A stretch of 64,000 bases of DNA, from assembly GCF_010731615.1 (NCBI RefSeq), contig NZ_AP022618.1, positions 1,860,001 through 1,924,000 on the forward strand. The letters are read 5' to 3'. Positions 27,619-38,779 of this stretch are shown here, piece after piece. Below the pieces are notes generated by a model. The model was not told the origin of the DNA and did not search any database. It worked only from the letters and a program-made list of their open reading frames with translations. Every line of letters begins with the position of its first letter. The stretch's first letter is position 1. The DNA comes from Mycolicibacterium insubricum. GTDB lineage: Bacteria > Actinomycetota > Actinomycetes > Mycobacteriales > Mycobacteriaceae. The position numbers and the translations under genes are program-made.

Positions 27619-28334
27619 GACGACGGCTCCTGTCCGCGGGCCGGTGCGCCGGAGCGGGGGACCAGCAGGGTGTTGACCGACGACGGTTCGGGGCTGCCGT
27701 CGGGGCGCAGCGCGGCGACGTCGACGGCGTTGGCCCGGGCGAACACCCCGGGGTTGGGCAGCGGGGTTGCGCGGCCGCCGGGCGCGAACCGTTCGGCGGC
27801 CAACTGGCGTTGGGTCAAGCGGGCGACGAGGCGTTCCCGGTGCGCCAGCACCATGGCGCCGATGGCGGCGGTGATCAGCAGCGCGCTGGTCACCTCGAAC
27901 GCCCACAGGTAGCGGGTGAAGATCAGCGCGGCCAGGCCCTCGACGTTGCCGCCGGCGTTGGCCTTCTCCAGGCTGATCGGCATCGGCGTGGCGGCGGTGC
28001 CGATCCCGGCGATCAGCAGCACGCCGAAGCCCAGGCCGGTGGCGACCGCGGTGAACCGTTGTCCCCGCAGCGTTTCCGACAGCGACTCGGCCGAGTCGAC
28101 GCCGATGAGCATCAGCACGAACAGGAACAGCATCATCACCGCGCCGGTGTAGACCACCACCTGCACCACCCCGAGGAACAGGGCGCCCTGGGCGACGTAC
28201 AGCAGCGCCAGGGCGATCATTGTGGCGGCCAGGAACAGCGCCGAATACACCGCCTTGCGGGCGCTGACCACCCCGATCGCCCCGATGACGGCGACAAAAC
28301 CCAGCACCCAGAACGCGACCTGCTCACCGCTCAT
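27615..28334 (-). CDS. nuoJ: NADH-quinone oxidoreductase subunit J
   Basis: This 239-residue membrane subunit has five predicted helices in the first about 165 residues, including the conserved [20 protein letters not shown] helix (about residues 58-77), the one with the pi-bulge important for coupling. The C-terminal part after about residue 170 is a longer, Pro/Arg/Ala-rich hydrophilic tail, as in actinobacterial NuoJ. It overlaps the 3' end of nuoI by 11 bases and the nuoK start by 4. Confidence 0.95.
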   Translation of the reverse strand: MSGEQVAFWVLGFVAVIGAIGVVSARKAVYSALFLAATMIALALLYVAQGALFLGVVQVVVYTGAVMMLFLFVLMLIGVDSAESLSETLRGQRFTAVATGLGFGVLLIAGIGTAATPMPISLEKANAGGNVEGLAALIFTRYLWAFEVTSALLITAAIGAMVLAHRERLVARLTQRQLAAERFAPGGRATPLPNPGVFARANAVDVAALRPDGSPEPSSVNTLLVPRSGAPARGQEPSS

Positions 28335-28893
28335 CGGCGGCCTCCGGTGCGGCGGGCTCCTGCGCGACGGGCTCCTGCGGGTGATCGACCGGGCCGACCC
28401 GGCCCAGGTAGTAATCGTCGTCGGAGCAGCCGTCGGCCATCGCGTGCGGCGGGGCGGCCATCCCGGGCTGCAGCGGGGCGAGCAGTTTGTCCTTGCCGTA
28501 GATCAGGTCGCGGCGGTTGTCGTCGGCCAGCTCGTAGTCGTTGGTCATGGTCAACGCCCGGGTCGGGCAAGCCTCGATGCACAGGCCGCAGCCGATGCAG
28601 CGCAGGTAGTTGATCTGGTAGACGCGGCCGTAGCGTTCACCGGGGGAGAACCGCGCGTCCTCGGTGTTGTCGGCGCCCTCGACGAAGATCGCGTCGGCCG
28701 GGCAGGCCCACGCGCACAGTTCGCAGCCGATGCACTTCTCCAACCCGTCGGCGTACCGGTTCAGCTGGTGGCGGCCGTGATAGCGCGGCGCCGTGGGGGT
28801 TTTCACGTCCGGGTACTGCTCGGTCATCGGCCGCTTGAACATCGTGTGCCCGGTGACGCGGAAGCCGCCGAGGGCCTCGAAAAATTTGGTCAT
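28324..28893 (-). CDS. nuoI: NADH-quinone oxidoreductase subunit I (two 4Fe-4S clusters)
   Basis: This 189-residue peripheral-arm subunit has two ferredoxin-type 4Fe-4S motifs, [12 protein letters not shown] (about 54-65) and [12 protein letters not shown] (about 99-110). They carry electrons from NuoG toward the NuoB N2 cluster. The C-terminal tail is Pro/Ala/Glu-rich. Its 5' end and ribosome binding region are tandemly duplicated just upstream (28911-28977). The start chosen is the ATG at 28893, which overlaps the stop of the duplicated 24-codon frame (ATGA). Confidence 0.95.
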   Translation of the reverse strand: MTKFFEALGGFRVTGHTMFKRPMTEQYPDVKTPTAPRYHGRHQLNRYADGLEKCIGCELCAWACPADAIFVEGADNTEDARFSPGERYGRVYQINYLRCIGCGLCIEACPTRALTMTNDYELADDNRRDLIYGKDKLLAPLQPGMAAPPHAMADGCSDDDYYLGRVGPVDHPQEPVAQEPAAPEAADER

Positions 28894-28977
28894 GCGTGGC
28901 CTCCCGAAAACATGCGGTGCCCGGTGACCCGAAAGCCGCCGAGGGCCTCGAAAAATTTAGGCATGTGTGACCTCCCG
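28840..28977. repeat. tandem duplication of the nuoI 5' end (71-bp period)
   Basis: Two copies of about 67 bases, 28840-28906 and 28911-28977, are repeated with a period of 71 bases and roughly 10 mismatches. Each contains the AGG-rich ribosome binding region, a start codon and about the first 16 codons of nuoI (minus strand). The mismatches show that the duplication is not brand new. Confidence 0.85.
28890..28964 (-). pseudogene. 24-codon duplicated nuoI fragment between nuoH and nuoI
   Basis: The upstream copy of the duplication encodes [20 protein letters not shown] plus four more residues and then stops. Residues 3-16 match nuoI. Its ATG (28964) overlaps the nuoH end, and its TGA overlaps the nuoI ATG, so it could still be translated and pass ribosomes from nuoH to nuoI. 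Either a relic or a translation-coupling mini-frame. Confidence 0.6.
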
Positions 28978-30177
28978 GGGCAGCGGCGGAACGGGGAACG
29001 CCCCGGCGTCCGGCGGTGGCGTGGTCTCCCGTCGAACCCGGTTGCGCCGCCGCCGGTTCCGCAGCATCAGCGCGCCCAGCACCGCCAGGGTGAACAGGGT
29101 GTTCAAAACCACCGTGCCCCACGGGGACAGGCCCTCGGCGCGCAGCGTGCGGGTGATGGCGACCACCATGATCCACGCCAGCGACACCGGGATCAGCAGC
29201 TTCCAGCCCAGGGCCATGAATTGGTCGTAGCGCATCCGCGGCAGTGCGGCGCGCAGCCACATGTAGCCGAACATGAACAGCCACACCTTGGCGACGAACC
29301 AGATCAGCGGCAACCAACCGGCGTTGACGCCGCCGATCAGACTCAGCGGCCACGGCGCGTGCCAGCCGCCGAGGAACATGGTGGTGGCCAGCGCCGACAC
29401 CGTCGTCATGTTGATGTACTCGGCGAGCATGAACATCGCGAACTTCAGCGACGAGTACTCGGTGTGGAACCCAGCGACCAGTTCACCCTCGGCCTCGGGC
29501 AGGTCGAACGGTGCCCGGTTGGTCTCGCCGACCATCGAGGTCAGGTACACCAGGAACGACGGCAGCAGCAGGAAGACGTACCAGGTGCGCTGCTGGGCGG
29601 CGACGATGCCCGACGTCGACATGGTTCCGGCGTAGAGGAACACCGCGGCGAACGACAGCGCCATGGCGATCTCGTAGGAGATCACCTGGGCGCTCGAGCG
29701 CAGCCCGCCGAGCAGCGGGTAGGTCGATCCCGACGACCAGCCGGCCAGCACGATGCCGTACACCCCGACCGACGCGACGGCCAGGATGTAGAGCACCGCG
29801 ACCGGAAGATCGGTCAGCTGCAACGGGGTTCGGTGCCCGAACATGCTGACCGCCGGGCCCATCGGGATCACCGCGAACGCCATGATCGCCGGGATGGTCG
29901 CGATGACCGGGGCCAGCAGGTAGATGGGGCGGTCCACCCCGGCCGGCAGCAGGCCCTCCTTGAGGGCGAGCTTGACCCCGTCGACCAGTGACTGCAGCAG
30001 CCCCCACGGCCCGACCCGGTTGGGGCCGAACCGGTCCTGCATCCGGCCCAGCACCTTGCGCTCGACCAGGATCGCCACCAGCACGGTCAGCACCAGGAAG
30101 CCGAAGACCGCGACGGCCTTGATCAGCATCAGCCACCACGGGTCGTGGCCGAACAGCGTCATATCCGGATGCTGCAT
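28957..30177 (-). CDS. nuoH: NADH-quinone oxidoreductase subunit H
   Basis: This 406-residue membrane subunit forms the quinone-chamber end of complex I. It has about eight helices, with the conserved [21 protein letters not shown] (loop after helix 1, about residues 39-59) and the acidic loop [26 protein letters not shown] near 230-255 (both described, not quoted fully as functional proof) that couple quinone reduction to proton pumping. The start at 30177 overlaps the nuoG stop (TGATG). The C-terminus is Arg-rich and then Pro-rich, as in other actinobacteria. Confidence 0.95.
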   Translation of the reverse strand: MQHPDMTLFGHDPWWLMLIKAVAVFGFLVLTVLVAILVERKVLGRMQDRFGPNRVGPWGLLQSLVDGVKLALKEGLLPAGVDRPIYLLAPVIATIPAIMAFAVIPMGPAVSMFGHRTPLQLTDLPVAVLYILAVASVGVYGIVLAGWSSGSTYPLLGGLRSSAQVISYEIAMALSFAAVFLYAGTMSTSGIVAAQQRTWYVFLLLPSFLVYLTSMVGETNRAPFDLPEAEGELVAGFHTEYSSLKFAMFMLAEYINMTTVSALATTMFLGGWHAPWPLSLIGGVNAGWLPLIWFVAKVWLFMFGYMWLRAALPRMRYDQFMALGWKLLIPVSLAWIMVVAITRTLRAEGLSPWGTVVLNTLFTLAVLGALMLRNRRRRNRVRRETTPPPDAGAFPVPPLPREVTHA

Positions 30178-32549
30178 CAGGGTTCCCGTCCGATCCGTAC
30201 CACCGCGCCGGGCCCGACGCCGAGGCGATCGGCCACCGACACGCCGGAATTCAGCGGCACCCACACCACCGCGTCGGGCATCTCGGTGATCACCAGCGGC
30301 AGGGCGAGCGCGCCGCGCTCGGTAGCCACGGCGACCCGGTCGCCGTCGCGGGCGCCGATCCCTGCGGCGGTGGCGGCCGACAGGTGCAGCACCGTGGGGC
30401 GGGCGGTGGCGGCGAGCTCGGCGTCGCCGTCCTGCCCGCGGCCGGAGTCGAGCAGCATCCGCCAGCCGGCCAGCACCGCCTCGCCCGGACCGGCCAGCAG
30501 CGACCCGGGGCCGCTCGCGTTCGGGGCCGCCGCGAACGGGCCGGACCAGGGGCCCAGCGCGGTCAGCTCGGCGGTCACGTCGGCCGGCTGGCGCAGGCCG
30601 AGATCGGCACCGAGGTACTCGGCGAGCATGGAGAGCACCCGCAGGTCGGCGTTGGCGCCGGTGTTGAACACCGGGCCGAACGGACGCCAGCGGGCCTCCC
30701 AGTTCAGGAACGCCCCGGACTTCTCGGTGACGGCGGCGACCGGGAGCACCACGTCGGCGGCGGCGGTGACCTCGCTGCGGCGCAGCTCCAGGCTGACCAG
30801 GAAGCCGCAGGCCGCCAGGGCGGCGCGGGCCGCGTGCGGGTCGGGCAGGTCGGCGACCTCGACGCCGCCGACGACCAGCGCGCCCAGCTCCCCGGCGGTC
30901 GCGGCGGCCAGCATGGCGGTGGTGTCGCGGCCGGGGTGTTCGGGCAGCGCCGCGGCGCCCCACACCGCGGCGGTCTGGGCCCGGGCGGTGTCGTCGGCGA
31001 CGGGCCGCCCGCCGGGCAGCAGGGTCGGCAGGCAGCCGGCCTCCAGGGCGCCGCGTTCGCCGGCCCGGCGCGGGATCCAGGCGAGCGTCGCCCCGGTCGC
31101 CTCGGCCAGCGCGACGGCGGCGGAGAACGCGCCAGCGGCCGTCGCCAGCCGTTCCCCGAGCAGGATGACGCTGCCCGGGCGCAGCTGCCCGGCCAGGATG
31201 CGCAGCGCGGCGGCCTCGTCACCCGGCGGCGTCGGGATCAGCCGGGCGTTCAGTTTGGCGGCGCCGCGGCTGAGTAGCGGGGCGATGGTGATGACCTGTT
31301 GGCCGCGGGTGCGCACCGCCTTGCGCAACCGCAGGAAGACGATCGGGCTTTCCTCTTCCGGTTCGAACCCGGCCAGCACCACCACCGGCGCATCCTGGAG
31401 CTGCGCGTAGGTCAGCCCGTCGTATCGCCCGGCGACGCAGCCGGTCAGGAAGTCGGTCTCCTCGGCCGAATGGGCACGGGCGCGAAAGTCGAGATCGTTG
31501 CTGCGCAGCACTGTTCGGGCGAACTTGGCGTAGCCGTAGGCGTCGGCGAGGGTCGCCCGCCCGCCGACGAGCACCCCGGTGCGCCCGATGGCCGGTGCCA
31601 GCCCGGCGGCGGCCACCGCCAGCGCCTCGGGCCACGACGCGGGGCGCAGGCCGTCACCGTCGCGGACCAGCGGGGTGGTGATCCGGTCGTCGGCGCTGGG
31701 ATAGCGGAAGGCGAATCGTCCCTTGTCGCAGTTCCATTCCTCGTTGACCTCGGGATCGTCACCGGCGAGGCGGCGCATCACGGTCCCGCGCCGGTGGTCG
31801 GTGCGCTGGGCGCAGCCGCCCGCGCAGTGCTCGCAGACGCTCGGGGTGGACACCAGGTCGAACGGGCGCGCGCGGAACCGGTAGTCCGTCGACGTCAGCG
31901 CACCGACCGGGCAGATCTGGATGGTGTTCCCGGCGAAGTAGGAGTCCAGCGGCTCGCCGTCGGCGATGCCGACCTGTTGCAGCGCACCGCGTTCCAGCAA
32001 CTCGATGAAGTGGTCGCCGGCGATCTGTTCGGAGAACCGGGTGCAGCGCGCGCACAGCACGCAGCGTTCCCGGTCCAGCAGGATCTCCGCGGACAGGTGG
32101 ATCGGTTTGGGGTAGGTGCGCTTGACGTCGGTGAACCGGGTTTCGGTGCGCCCGTGTGCCATTGCCTGGTTCTGCAGCGGGCACTCGCCGCCCTTGTCGC
32201 AGACCGGGCAGTCCAGCGGGTGGTTGATCAGCAGGAATTCCATGATGCCGTGCTGGGCCTTGTCGGCGGCCGGGCTGGTCTGCTGGGTGCGCACCACCAT
32301 CCCCTCGGTGACGGTGGTGGTGCACGACGCCAGCGGTTTGCGCTGGCCCTCCACCTCGACCAGGCACTGGCGGCAGGCGCCGACCGGGTCCAGCAGCGGG
32401 TGGTCGCAGAATCGGGGGATGACCACGCCGATCATCTCGGCGGCCCGGATCACCAGGGTGCCCTTGGGCACGCTGACCTGCTGGTCGTCGATGGTGAGGG
32501 TGACCAGATCGACCGCCTGTGGCGCTCCGGTGGTCTGTTCGGCGGTCAC
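30177..32549 (-). CDS. nuoG: NADH-quinone oxidoreductase subunit G
   Basis: This 790-residue iron-sulfur subunit has an N-terminal 2Fe-2S domain ([16 protein letters not shown]), then HxxxCxxCxxxxxC-type motifs ([23 protein letters not shown]) for 4Fe-4S clusters. Another cluster motif, [12 protein letters not shown], lies near 240. A molybdopterin-oxidoreductase-like domain follows, which in complex I carries no known cofactor role. The GTG at 32549 overlaps the nuoF stop (GTGA). It passes electrons from NuoE/F to NuoI. Confidence 0.95.
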   Translation of the reverse strand: MTAEQTTGAPQAVDLVTLTIDDQQVSVPKGTLVIRAAEMIGVVIPRFCDHPLLDPVGACRQCLVEVEGQRKPLASCTTTVTEGMVVRTQQTSPAADKAQHGIMEFLLINHPLDCPVCDKGGECPLQNQAMAHGRTETRFTDVKRTYPKPIHLSAEILLDRERCVLCARCTRFSEQIAGDHFIELLERGALQQVGIADGEPLDSYFAGNTIQICPVGALTSTDYRFRARPFDLVSTPSVCEHCAGGCAQRTDHRRGTVMRRLAGDDPEVNEEWNCDKGRFAFRYPSADDRITTPLVRDGDGLRPASWPEALAVAAAGLAPAIGRTGVLVGGRATLADAYGYAKFARTVLRSNDLDFRARAHSAEETDFLTGCVAGRYDGLTYAQLQDAPVVVLAGFEPEEESPIVFLRLRKAVRTRGQQVITIAPLLSRGAAKLNARLIPTPPGDEAAALRILAGQLRPGSVILLGERLATAAGAFSAAVALAEATGATLAWIPRRAGERGALEAGCLPTLLPGGRPVADDTARAQTAAVWGAAALPEHPGRDTTAMLAAATAGELGALVVGGVEVADLPDPHAARAALAACGFLVSLELRRSEVTAAADVVLPVAAVTEKSGAFLNWEARWRPFGPVFNTGANADLRVLSMLAEYLGADLGLRQPADVTAELTALGPWSGPFAAAPNASGPGSLLAGPGEAVLAGWRMLLDSGRGQDGDAELAATARPTVLHLSAATAAGIGARDGDRVAVATERGALALPLVITEMPDAVVWVPLNSGVSVADRLGVGPGAVVRIGREP

Positions 32550-33859
32550 TGCGGGACCCCCTCGGGTGCGACGAGCATCGACGCGACCGGGTCGAACGGA
32601 CAGCCGCCGGACAGGTGCTGTTCGTACTCGGCGCGGAACCAGTTGAGTGAACTCATGATCGGGCTGGCCGCACCGTCGCCGAGGGCGCAGAACGCTTTGC
32701 CGAGGATGGCGTCGGCGATCTCGTCGAGCTTGTCCAGGTCGTCGGGCTCGCCGCGGCCGGTCTCCAGCCGCTGGTAGATCTGGGCCAGCCAGTAGGTGCC
32801 CTCCCGGCACGGTGTGCACTTGCCGCAGGACTCGTGGGCGTAGAACTGGGTCCACCGGCGTACCGCCCGCACCACGCAGGTGGTCTCGTCGAAGATCTGC
32901 AGCGCCTTGGTGCCCAGCATCGACCCGACCGACGCCATACCCTCGTAGTCCAGCGGCACGTCGAGATGCTCCGGGGTCAGCAGCGGCGTCGACGATCCGC
33001 CCGGGGTCCAGAACTTCAGGGTGTGCCCGGTGCGGACACCGCCGGCGTAGTCCAGCAGTTCGCGCAGCGTGATGCCCAGCGGCGCCTCGTACTGGCCGGG
33101 CCGGTTCACGTGCCCGGACAGCGAATACAGCGTGAAGCCGGGCGATTTCTCGGTGCCCATGCTGCGGAACCAGTCGGTACCGCCGAGCAGCACCGGCGGG
33201 ACCGAGGCGATCGATTCGACGTTGTTGACCACCGTCGGGCAGGCGTAGAGGCCCGCCACGGCCGGGAACGGCGGCCGCAGCCGGGGCTGGCCGCGCCGGC
33301 CCTCCAGCGAATCCAGCAGTGCGGTCTCCTCACCGCAGATGTAGGCGCCGGCGCCGGCGTGCACCACCAGATCCACGTCCACACCCGAGCCCAGGATGTT
33401 GCGGCCCAGGTACCCGGCGGCGTACGCCTCGGCGACCGCGGCCTGCAGCCGGCGCAGCACCGGCACCACCTCGCCGCGCACGTAGACGAAGGCGTGCCGG
33501 GCACCGATCGCGTAGGCGGCGATGATGGCGCCCTCGACCAGGAAGTGCGGGGTGGTCAGCAGCAGCGGGATGTCCTTGCAGGTGCCCGGTTCGGACTCGT
33601 CGGCGTTGATCACCAGGTAGTGCGGTTTGGGATTGGGTTCGTTCTGCGGGATGAACGACCATTTCGTGCCGGTGGGGAACCCGGCGCCGCCGCGGCCGCG
33701 CAGCCCGGACTCCTTGACCAGGTTGATGACCTCGTCGGGGGTCATCGCCAGGGCCTTGCGCAGCGCCCGGTAACCGTGGTGGCGCTCATAGGTTTGCAGC
33801 GTCCACGCCGAATCGGCATCCCAGAACCGGCTCAGCACCGGTGTCAGCGGTGTGCTCAT
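32546..33859 (-). CDS. nuoF: NADH-quinone oxidoreductase subunit F
   Basis: This 437-residue subunit is the NADH-oxidising flavoprotein. It shows the Gly-rich FMN/NADH region [16 protein letters not shown] (about 49-64), [12 protein letters not shown] (about 88-99) and the C-terminal 4Fe-4S motif [12 protein letters not shown] (about 350-361) for cluster N3. The ATG at 33859 overlaps the nuoE stop (ATGA), and the family length supports it over the longer open frame upstream. Confidence 0.96.
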   Translation of the reverse strand: MSTPLTPVLSRFWDADSAWTLQTYERHHGYRALRKALAMTPDEVINLVKESGLRGRGGAGFPTGTKWSFIPQNEPNPKPHYLVINADESEPGTCKDIPLLLTTPHFLVEGAIIAAYAIGARHAFVYVRGEVVPVLRRLQAAVAEAYAAGYLGRNILGSGVDVDLVVHAGAGAYICGEETALLDSLEGRRGQPRLRPPFPAVAGLYACPTVVNNVESIASVPPVLLGGTDWFRSMGTEKSPGFTLYSLSGHVNRPGQYEAPLGITLRELLDYAGGVRTGHTLKFWTPGGSSTPLLTPEHLDVPLDYEGMASVGSMLGTKALQIFDETTCVVRAVRRWTQFYAHESCGKCTPCREGTYWLAQIYQRLETGRGEPDDLDKLDEIADAILGKAFCALGDGAASPIMSSLNWFRAEYEQHLSGGCPFDPVASMLVAPEGVPQ

Positions 33860-34566
33860 GGGCGCCCCTGCTGTTCCCGGGCCACCTGCAGACCGGCCAG
33901 CGTGGCATCCCCGGTGAACAGCGGCCCGGTGTCCGGCCGGGGGTCGGGCAGCCCGGCCAGGGTGCGGGCGGTCTGGGTGAACGGGCACAGCGGTGCCCCG
34001 CGGGTGGGCACGACGGGATGCCCGGCGCGCAGATCGTCGACCAGATCCCGTGCGCCCGAGGGACTCTGGTTGTCGAAGAACTCCCAGTTGACCATCACGA
34101 CGGGCGCGTAGTCGCACGCCGCGTTGCACTCGATGTGTTCCAGGGTGACCGCGCCGTCGGGGGTGGTCTCGCCGGCCTCGATGCCCAGGTGATCCTGCAG
34201 GGTGTCCAGGATCGCGTCGCCGCCCATGATCGCGCACAGCGTGTTGGTGCACACCCCGACCAGGTAGCGGCCGGTGGGGGTGCGCCGGTACATGGAGTAG
34301 AAGGTGGCCACGGCGGTCACCTCGGCGTCGGTGAGGCCCAATTGCTCTGCGCAGAAGCGGATTCCGGCGTTGGTCAGGTATCCGTCGACGGACTGGGCCA
34401 GGTGCAGCAGCGGCAGCAGCGCCGAGCGGGGTTGCGGGTAGCGGGCGATGATGGTCGCGGCGTCGGCGGCCAGCCCGGCCGCGACGTCGTCGGGGAAACT
34501 GTCCGGGCCGGCGATGCGGGGGACCGGTTCGCTCGGCCGACCCAGCGGGAGGTCAATGGGGTTCAT
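33856..34566 (-). CDS. nuoE: NADH-quinone oxidoreductase subunit E
   Basis: This 236-residue thioredoxin-fold 2Fe-2S subunit has the first ligand pair in GVCTNTLCA (about 112-120) and the second in [10 protein letters not shown] (about 157-166). The latter is CxxxC as in the family and carries cluster N1a beside NuoF. The C-terminal 60 residues are an actinobacterial extension. Start and stop overlap nuoD and nuoF by 4 bases each. Confidence 0.95.
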   Translation of the reverse strand: MNPIDLPLGRPSEPVPRIAGPDSFPDDVAAGLAADAATIIARYPQPRSALLPLLHLAQSVDGYLTNAGIRFCAEQLGLTDAEVTAVATFYSMYRRTPTGRYLVGVCTNTLCAIMGGDAILDTLQDHLGIEAGETTPDGAVTLEHIECNAACDYAPVVMVNWEFFDNQSPSGARDLVDDLRAGHPVVPTRGAPLCPFTQTARTLAGLPDPRPDTGPLFTGDATLAGLQVAREQQGRP

Positions 34567-35858
34567 CGGTCGACCCCTCCCATGACCGGGTCGATGGACG
34601 CCACCGCGGAGATCAGGTCGGCGACCATGCCGCCCTCACCCATCGCGGCCACCGCCTGCAGGTTGGTGAACGACGGGTCCCGGTAATGCACCCGGTAGGG
34701 CCGGGTTCCGCCGTCGGACACCATCTGCACCCCCAGTTCGCCGCGCGGGGATTCCACCGCCACGTAGCACTGCCCGGCGGGCACCCGGAACCCCTCGGTC
34801 ACCAGCTTGAAGTGGTGGATCAGGCCCTCCATCGACGTGCCCATGATCCGGGCGATGTGCGCCGGTGAGTTGCCCAGGCCGTCGGGCCCCAGCTCCAGGT
34901 CGGCCGGCCAGGCCAGCTTCTTGTCGTCGATCATCACCGGCCCGGGTTCCAGCCGGTCCAGGCACTGCCGCACGATCTTGAGCGACTCGTTCATCTCCTC
35001 GACCCGGATGACGAACCGGTCGTAGCAGTCGCAATTGCTGCCGGTGATCACGGTAAAGTCGTAATCTTCGTAGCCGCAATAAGGTTGGGCCTTGCGCAGG
35101 TCATGCGGCAGGCCGGTGGCGCGCAGCACCGGGCCGGTGATGCCCAGTGCCATGCAACCGGTCAGGTCCAGATAGCCCACGTCGACGGTGCGGGCCTTCC
35201 AGATGTAGTTCTCCCGCAGCAGGCGTTCGAATTCGGCCAGCCGCCCGGGCAGGATGTCCAGCAGCCGCTGCACCCGGGCCACCCCGTCGTCGGGCAGGTC
35301 GGCAGCCAGGCCCCCGGGCCGGATGTAGGCGTGGTTCATCCGCAGGCCGGTGATCGCCTCGAACACCGTCAGGATCTCTTCGCGTTCCCGGAAGCCGAAG
35401 AACATGGCGCTCATCGCGCCCAGTTCCATGCCGCCGGTGGCCAGGGCCACCAGGTGGCTGGAGATCCGGTTGAGTTCCATCAGCATCACCCGGATGACGC
35501 TGGCCCGATCCGGGATGTCGTCGGTGATGCCGAGCAGCTTCTCCACCCCGAGGCAGTACACCGTCTCGTTGAAGAACGGCGACAGGTAGTCCATCCGGGT
35601 GACGAAGGTGACCCCCTGGGTCCAGGTCCGGTACTCCAGGTTCTTCTCGATGCCGGTGTGCAGATAGCCGATGCCGCAACGGGCCTCGGTGACGGTCTCG
35701 CCGTCGATCTCCAGGATCAGCCGCAGCACCCCGTGGGTGGACGGGTGCTGGGGACCCATGTTGACGACGATCCGCTCGCCGGGCGCCACGCCGGCGCGGG
35801 CCGCGGCGACCACGTCGTCCCAGTCCGATCCGGCTACGCCGATGATGGTTTCGGTCAT
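34563..35858 (-). CDS. nuoD: NADH-quinone oxidoreductase subunit D
   Basis: This 431-residue 49-kDa-type subunit is related to the NiFe hydrogenase large subunit and lines the quinone site with NuoB. Conserved features are [22 protein letters not shown] near residues 33-52, the GYLHTGIEK loop near 63-71 and the C-terminal DPVMGGVDR. The hydrogenase Ni-ligand cysteines are absent, as expected. Its ATG shares the last base of the nuoC stop. Confidence 0.96.
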   Translation of the reverse strand: MTETIIGVAGSDWDDVVAAARAGVAPGERIVVNMGPQHPSTHGVLRLILEIDGETVTEARCGIGYLHTGIEKNLEYRTWTQGVTFVTRMDYLSPFFNETVYCLGVEKLLGITDDIPDRASVIRVMLMELNRISSHLVALATGGMELGAMSAMFFGFREREEILTVFEAITGLRMNHAYIRPGGLAADLPDDGVARVQRLLDILPGRLAEFERLLRENYIWKARTVDVGYLDLTGCMALGITGPVLRATGLPHDLRKAQPYCGYEDYDFTVITGSNCDCYDRFVIRVEEMNESLKIVRQCLDRLEPGPVMIDDKKLAWPADLELGPDGLGNSPAHIARIMGTSMEGLIHHFKLVTEGFRVPAGQCYVAVESPRGELGVQMVSDGGTRPYRVHYRDPSFTNLQAVAAMGEGGMVADLISAVASIDPVMGGVDR

Positions 35859-36532
35859 CAGGTGTACGCCCTGCGCTCGTCCGGCGGCGGGATCTGTGCG
35901 CCGTGGTATTCGACCGGGATGCCGCCGAGCGGGTAGTCCTTGCGCTGCGGGTGGCCCTCCCAGTCGTCGGGCATCTCGATGCGGGTCAGGCCGGGATGCC
36001 CGTCGAAGACGATGCCGAAGAAGTCGAACGTCTCGCGCTCGTGCCAGTCGGTGGTCGGGTACACCGAAAACAGCGACGGCACATGCGGATCGGCGTCCGG
36101 GCAGGCCACCTCCAGCTGGATGCGCCGGTTGTGGGTGATCGACATCAGCGGGTAGACGGCGTGCAGTTCGCGGCCGGTGTCACCCGGGTAGTGCACCCCC
36201 GACACCCCGGCGCAGAACTCGAAGCGCAACGCCTCGTCGTCGCGCAGCAGACGGGCGACCAGCGGCAACCGGGTGCGCTCGATGTCCAGGGTGAGCTGGT
36301 CGCGGTGCACCACGACGCGCACCACGGCGTCGTCGAACCCGTCGCCGAGCAGTTCGGCGAGCCGGTCGACGACCGCGTCGAAGTAGCCGCCGTAGGGCCG
36401 CGGGGAGCCGCCGGGCAGTGCGACGGTGCGGACCAGCCGGCCGTAGCCGGAGGTGTCGCCGGTGCCGGTCGCCCCGAACATGCCGCGGCGCACGCCGATC
36501 ACCTCGGGGCCCGCGTCGTCGGTTTCGCTCAC
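35858..36532 (-). CDS. nuoC: NADH-quinone oxidoreductase subunit C
   Basis: This 224-residue 30-kDa-type peripheral subunit has the signature [20 protein letters not shown] near residues 170-189 and the C-terminal [13 protein letters not shown]. It supports the NuoB/NuoD core. The GTG at 36532 overlaps the nuoB stop (GTGA), which fixes the start within a longer open frame. The N-terminal about 40 residues are a Gly/Asp-rich extension typical of actinobacteria. Confidence 0.95.
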   Translation of the reverse strand: MSETDDAGPEVIGVRRGMFGATGTGDTSGYGRLVRTVALPGGSPRPYGGYFDAVVDRLAELLGDGFDDAVVRVVVHRDQLTLDIERTRLPLVARLLRDDEALRFEFCAGVSGVHYPGDTGRELHAVYPLMSITHNRRIQLEVACPDADPHVPSLFSVYPTTDWHERETFDFFGIVFDGHPGLTRIEMPDDWEGHPQRKDYPLGGIPVEYHGAQIPPPDERRAYT

Positions 36533-37083
36533 CGCAGCAGCCCCTTGAGTTCCAGGGTGGTCGGGGAGTTCAGCGCCGCGGCCTCGGCGGCGGCGATCAC
36601 CTGGTCGCGGTGCACCCCCAGCGGCATCTCGGCGATCTTGGCGTGCAGGGTGAGGATGGCGTTGAGCAGCATTTCCGGGCGCGGTGGGCAGCCGGGCAGG
36701 TAGATGTCGACCGGGACGACGTGGTCGACGCCCTGGACGATGGCGTAGTTGTTGAACACGCCGCCCGAGGACGCGCAGACACCCATCGCCAGCACCCATT
36801 TCGGCTCGGCCATCTGGTCGTAGACCTGGCGCAGCACCGGGGCCATCTTCTGGCTGACCCGGCCCGCGACGATCATCAGGTCGGCCTGCCGCGGGGTGGC
36901 GGAAAACCGCTCCATGCCGAACCGGGCGATGTCGAAGCGCGGGCCGGCCGTCGCCATCATCTCGATGGCGCAGCAGGCCAGGCCGAACGTCGCCGGCCAC
37001 AGGGAGCCCTTGCGGACGAACCCGGCCACCTTCTCCACGGTGGTCAGCAGGATCCCGCCGGGCAGCGCCTCTTCTAGTCCCAT
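36529..37083 (-). CDS. nuoB: NADH-quinone oxidoreductase subunit B
   Basis: This 184-residue subunit holds the terminal 4Fe-4S cluster N2 that reduces quinone. The adjacent cysteine pair is in [11 protein letters not shown] (about 33-43), with further ligands in MGVCASSGG (about 100-108) and LPGCPPRP (about 130-137). The start ATG at 37083 lies inside the end of nuoA, an overlap of 10 bases. Confidence 0.96.
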   Translation of the reverse strand: MGLEEALPGGILLTTVEKVAGFVRKGSLWPATFGLACCAIEMMATAGPRFDIARFGMERFSATPRQADLMIVAGRVSQKMAPVLRQVYDQMAEPKWVLAMGVCASSGGVFNNYAIVQGVDHVVPVDIYLPGCPPRPEMLLNAILTLHAKIAEMPLGVHRDQVIAAAEAAALNSPTTLELKGLLR

Positions 37084-37436
37084 TCCAGACCGCCTCGGCG
37101 CCACACGTAGGCGTAGGCGACGAACACCGTCGCCATGAACAGCATCATCTCCACCAGGGCGAAGATGCCCATCCGGTCGAAGGCCACCGCCCACGGGTAC
37201 AGGAACACGATCTCGATGTCGAAGACGATGAACAGCATCGCGGTCAGGTAGTACTTGATGGGGAATCGCTGCCCGGTGTGGCCGGCCGGTTCGACCGGTT
37301 CGATGCCGCACTCGTAGGCCTCCAGCTTGGCCCGGTTGTACCGGCGGGGGCCGATGAGCAGGGCGATTCCCACCGAACCGACCGCGAACAGCGCAGCAAT
37401 GGCCCCCAGAATCAGAATGGGCGTGTACAGAGCCAT
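37074..37436 (-). CDS. nuoA: NADH-quinone oxidoreductase subunit A
   Basis: This 120-residue membrane subunit of three helices is the first gene of the nuo operon. Conserved features are the loop [12 protein letters not shown] (about 40-51, with the Cys at the quinone-site loop) and [27 protein letters not shown] (about 57-83, with the Asp/Glu pair). A GGAG sequence lies upstream of the ATG. The operon promoter should lie in 37437-37624. Confidence 0.96.
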   Translation of the reverse strand: MALYTPILILGAIAALFAVGSVGIALLIGPRRYNRAKLEAYECGIEPVEPAGHTGQRFPIKYYLTAMLFIVFDIEIVFLYPWAVAFDRMGIFALVEMMLFMATVFVAYAYVWRRGGLEWD

Positions 37437-37624
37437 TCGCCGGGCCGCTCCTCACGTGGGCTGTGGTTGTGAGCTGCGACACAGCGTAGCGATGTTAGTC
37501 AGTCTTCCGATGCGTTTTCGCTAGGATCGCTGTAGGCGTCCCGTCGCGATGGTTGCTGCGTAATCGCTTGGGACGTAGGGTCTTTCGCTGCGCCGATGGC
37601 GCTCACTGCGTGCGCCGGGTGTGC
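37437..37624 (-). promoter_or_regulatory. nuo operon upstream region
   Basis: These 188 bases separate nuoA from the upstream receiver-like gene and must hold the promoter of the nuo operon if the two units are separate. AT-rich stretches occur around 37490-37525, but no convincing -35/-10 pair or palindrome stands out to me. Role inferred from position only. Confidence 0.35.
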
Positions 37625-38014
37625 TCAGCGGCTGCGCAGCAGGTCGCTGACGGTATCGGCGAGCACCATGGGGTCGATCGGATGGGCGACCGCGGCCTCC
37701 GCGCGTGACCAGCGGGCCAGCCAGGCGTCGTCGCGGCGGCCGGTCAGCACCAGGATCGGCGGGCAGTCGGCGATCTCGTCCTTGAGCTGCTTGGCGATCC
37801 CCATACCGCCGGCCGGGGTGGCCTCGCCGTCGAGAATGGCCAGGTCGACCCCGCCGGCGTCGAGGGTCTGGATCACCACCGGTGCGGTGGCCACCTCCAG
37901 GTAGTCCAGTTCCGGCAGGTCCGGGTGGATCCGGCGGCCCAGCGCCAGCAGAACCTGCTCTCGGGTGCGGGCGTTGTCGCTGTAGACCAGGACCCGCAGG
38001 GCGGTGTCGGGCAC
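37625..38014 (-). CDS. response-regulator receiver-like protein (Rv3143 type)
   Basis: This 129-residue single-domain receiver-like protein matches, from memory, the M. tuberculosis gene next to nuoA (Rv3143). LRVLVYSDN is the first strand with acidic Asp13, AILDGEATP holds the phospho-acceptor position Asp61, LVLTG the conserved Thr, and AVAHPIDP the lysine-position loop, where the usual Lys is replaced by His. No output domain is present. The GTG at 38014 is chosen by comparison with the family; the longer frame to 38164 adds an Arg/Pro-rich segment without support. It may modulate nuo expression or another partner. Confidence 0.8.
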   Translation of the reverse strand: MPDTALRVLVYSDNARTREQVLLALGRRIHPDLPELDYLEVATAPVVIQTLDAGGVDLAILDGEATPAGGMGIAKQLKDEIADCPPILVLTGRRDDAWLARWSRAEAAVAHPIDPMVLADTVSDLLRSR

Positions 38015-38109
38015 GCCGGGAATCCTACGGCGCAACCGGCGCACCCCGCCGGGGATTGCCCCGGGTAGCGTCGAGGCGACACTGTGGCGTGACGACGTGA
38101 GGGGTCCAG

Positions 38110-38766
38110 ATGCACAGATTCTCCGGGCTGGCCGCCGCGGGCCTGCTGATCGGCGGCCTCGCACTGGCCGGGTGCTCCCGCGAAGTGGGCGGCGACGGTG
38201 TCGCCGAATCCCCGGGCCCGTCCGGGACCACCAGCACCACGACGGAGGCGGACAAGCCGCAGGACCCCGCCGTCGCCGGCGGGTGTGCGGCCGCCACCAC
38301 GTCGATGCTCACGCTGCAGCCGGCCAGTTCCGGACAGCCGGTGCTGGCGATCCCGCAGCCGGCCGGCTGGGAACGCAACACCACACTCGATTCCCAGATC
38401 GTGCGCGGGGTCATCGTGAACCAGAGCATGCGGGCCAACGACTTCACGCCGAACGCCGTGGTCACCGCCTCGCAAGGACCCCAGGGCATCGACAGCGAAC
38501 AGAAGGTGATCGACGCCGAGCTGACCGGGCTGAACCAGCACGGCATGACGGTGGAGACGGCCGAGGCGGGCGTGGTCTGCGGGCACGCCAGCATGCGGGT
38601 CGGCTACACCCTGGAAGGGCGCCCGGTCAACGCGGTCATCGTCGGCGTGCGCAACGGTGACACCTATTACAGCGCCGTGGTCACCATGCAGACCGCCGAC
38701 CCGACCAACGCTGACTACGTCCGCGACATGAACACCATCCTGGGCGGTTTCCAGGTCTGGTTCTAA
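38110..38766 (+). CDS. secreted lipoprotein (LpqN/LpqT-like)
   Basis: This 218-residue lipoprotein has a signal peptide ending in the lipobox LAGC (Cys22) and a low-complexity Ser/Thr/Pro linker (TTSTTTEADKPQD). The folded domain from about residue 60 has two Cys (59 and 158) and the segment IPQPAGWERN, typical of mycobacterial LpqN/LpqT-family lipoproteins. It would be anchored on the outer face of the plasma membrane. Function is unknown, though some members interact with cell-envelope biogenesis proteins. It is monocistronic by position. Confidence 0.8.
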   Translation: MHRFSGLAAAGLLIGGLALAGCSREVGGDGVAESPGPSGTTSTTTEADKPQDPAVAGGCAAATTSMLTLQPASSGQPVLAIPQPAGWERNTTLDSQIVRGVIVNQSMRANDFTPNAVVTASQGPQGIDSEQKVIDAELTGLNQHGMTVETAEAGVVCGHASMRVGYTLEGRPVNAVIVGVRNGDTYYSAVVTMQTADPTNADYVRDMNTILGGFQVWF

Positions 38767-38779
38767 GCAGCCCGGCGAG

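Noticed and set aside
30177..32855. Longer nuoG frame to 32855
   Set aside because: The extra N-terminus is the shadow of nuoF. The GTG at 32549 overlapping the nuoF stop fits family length.
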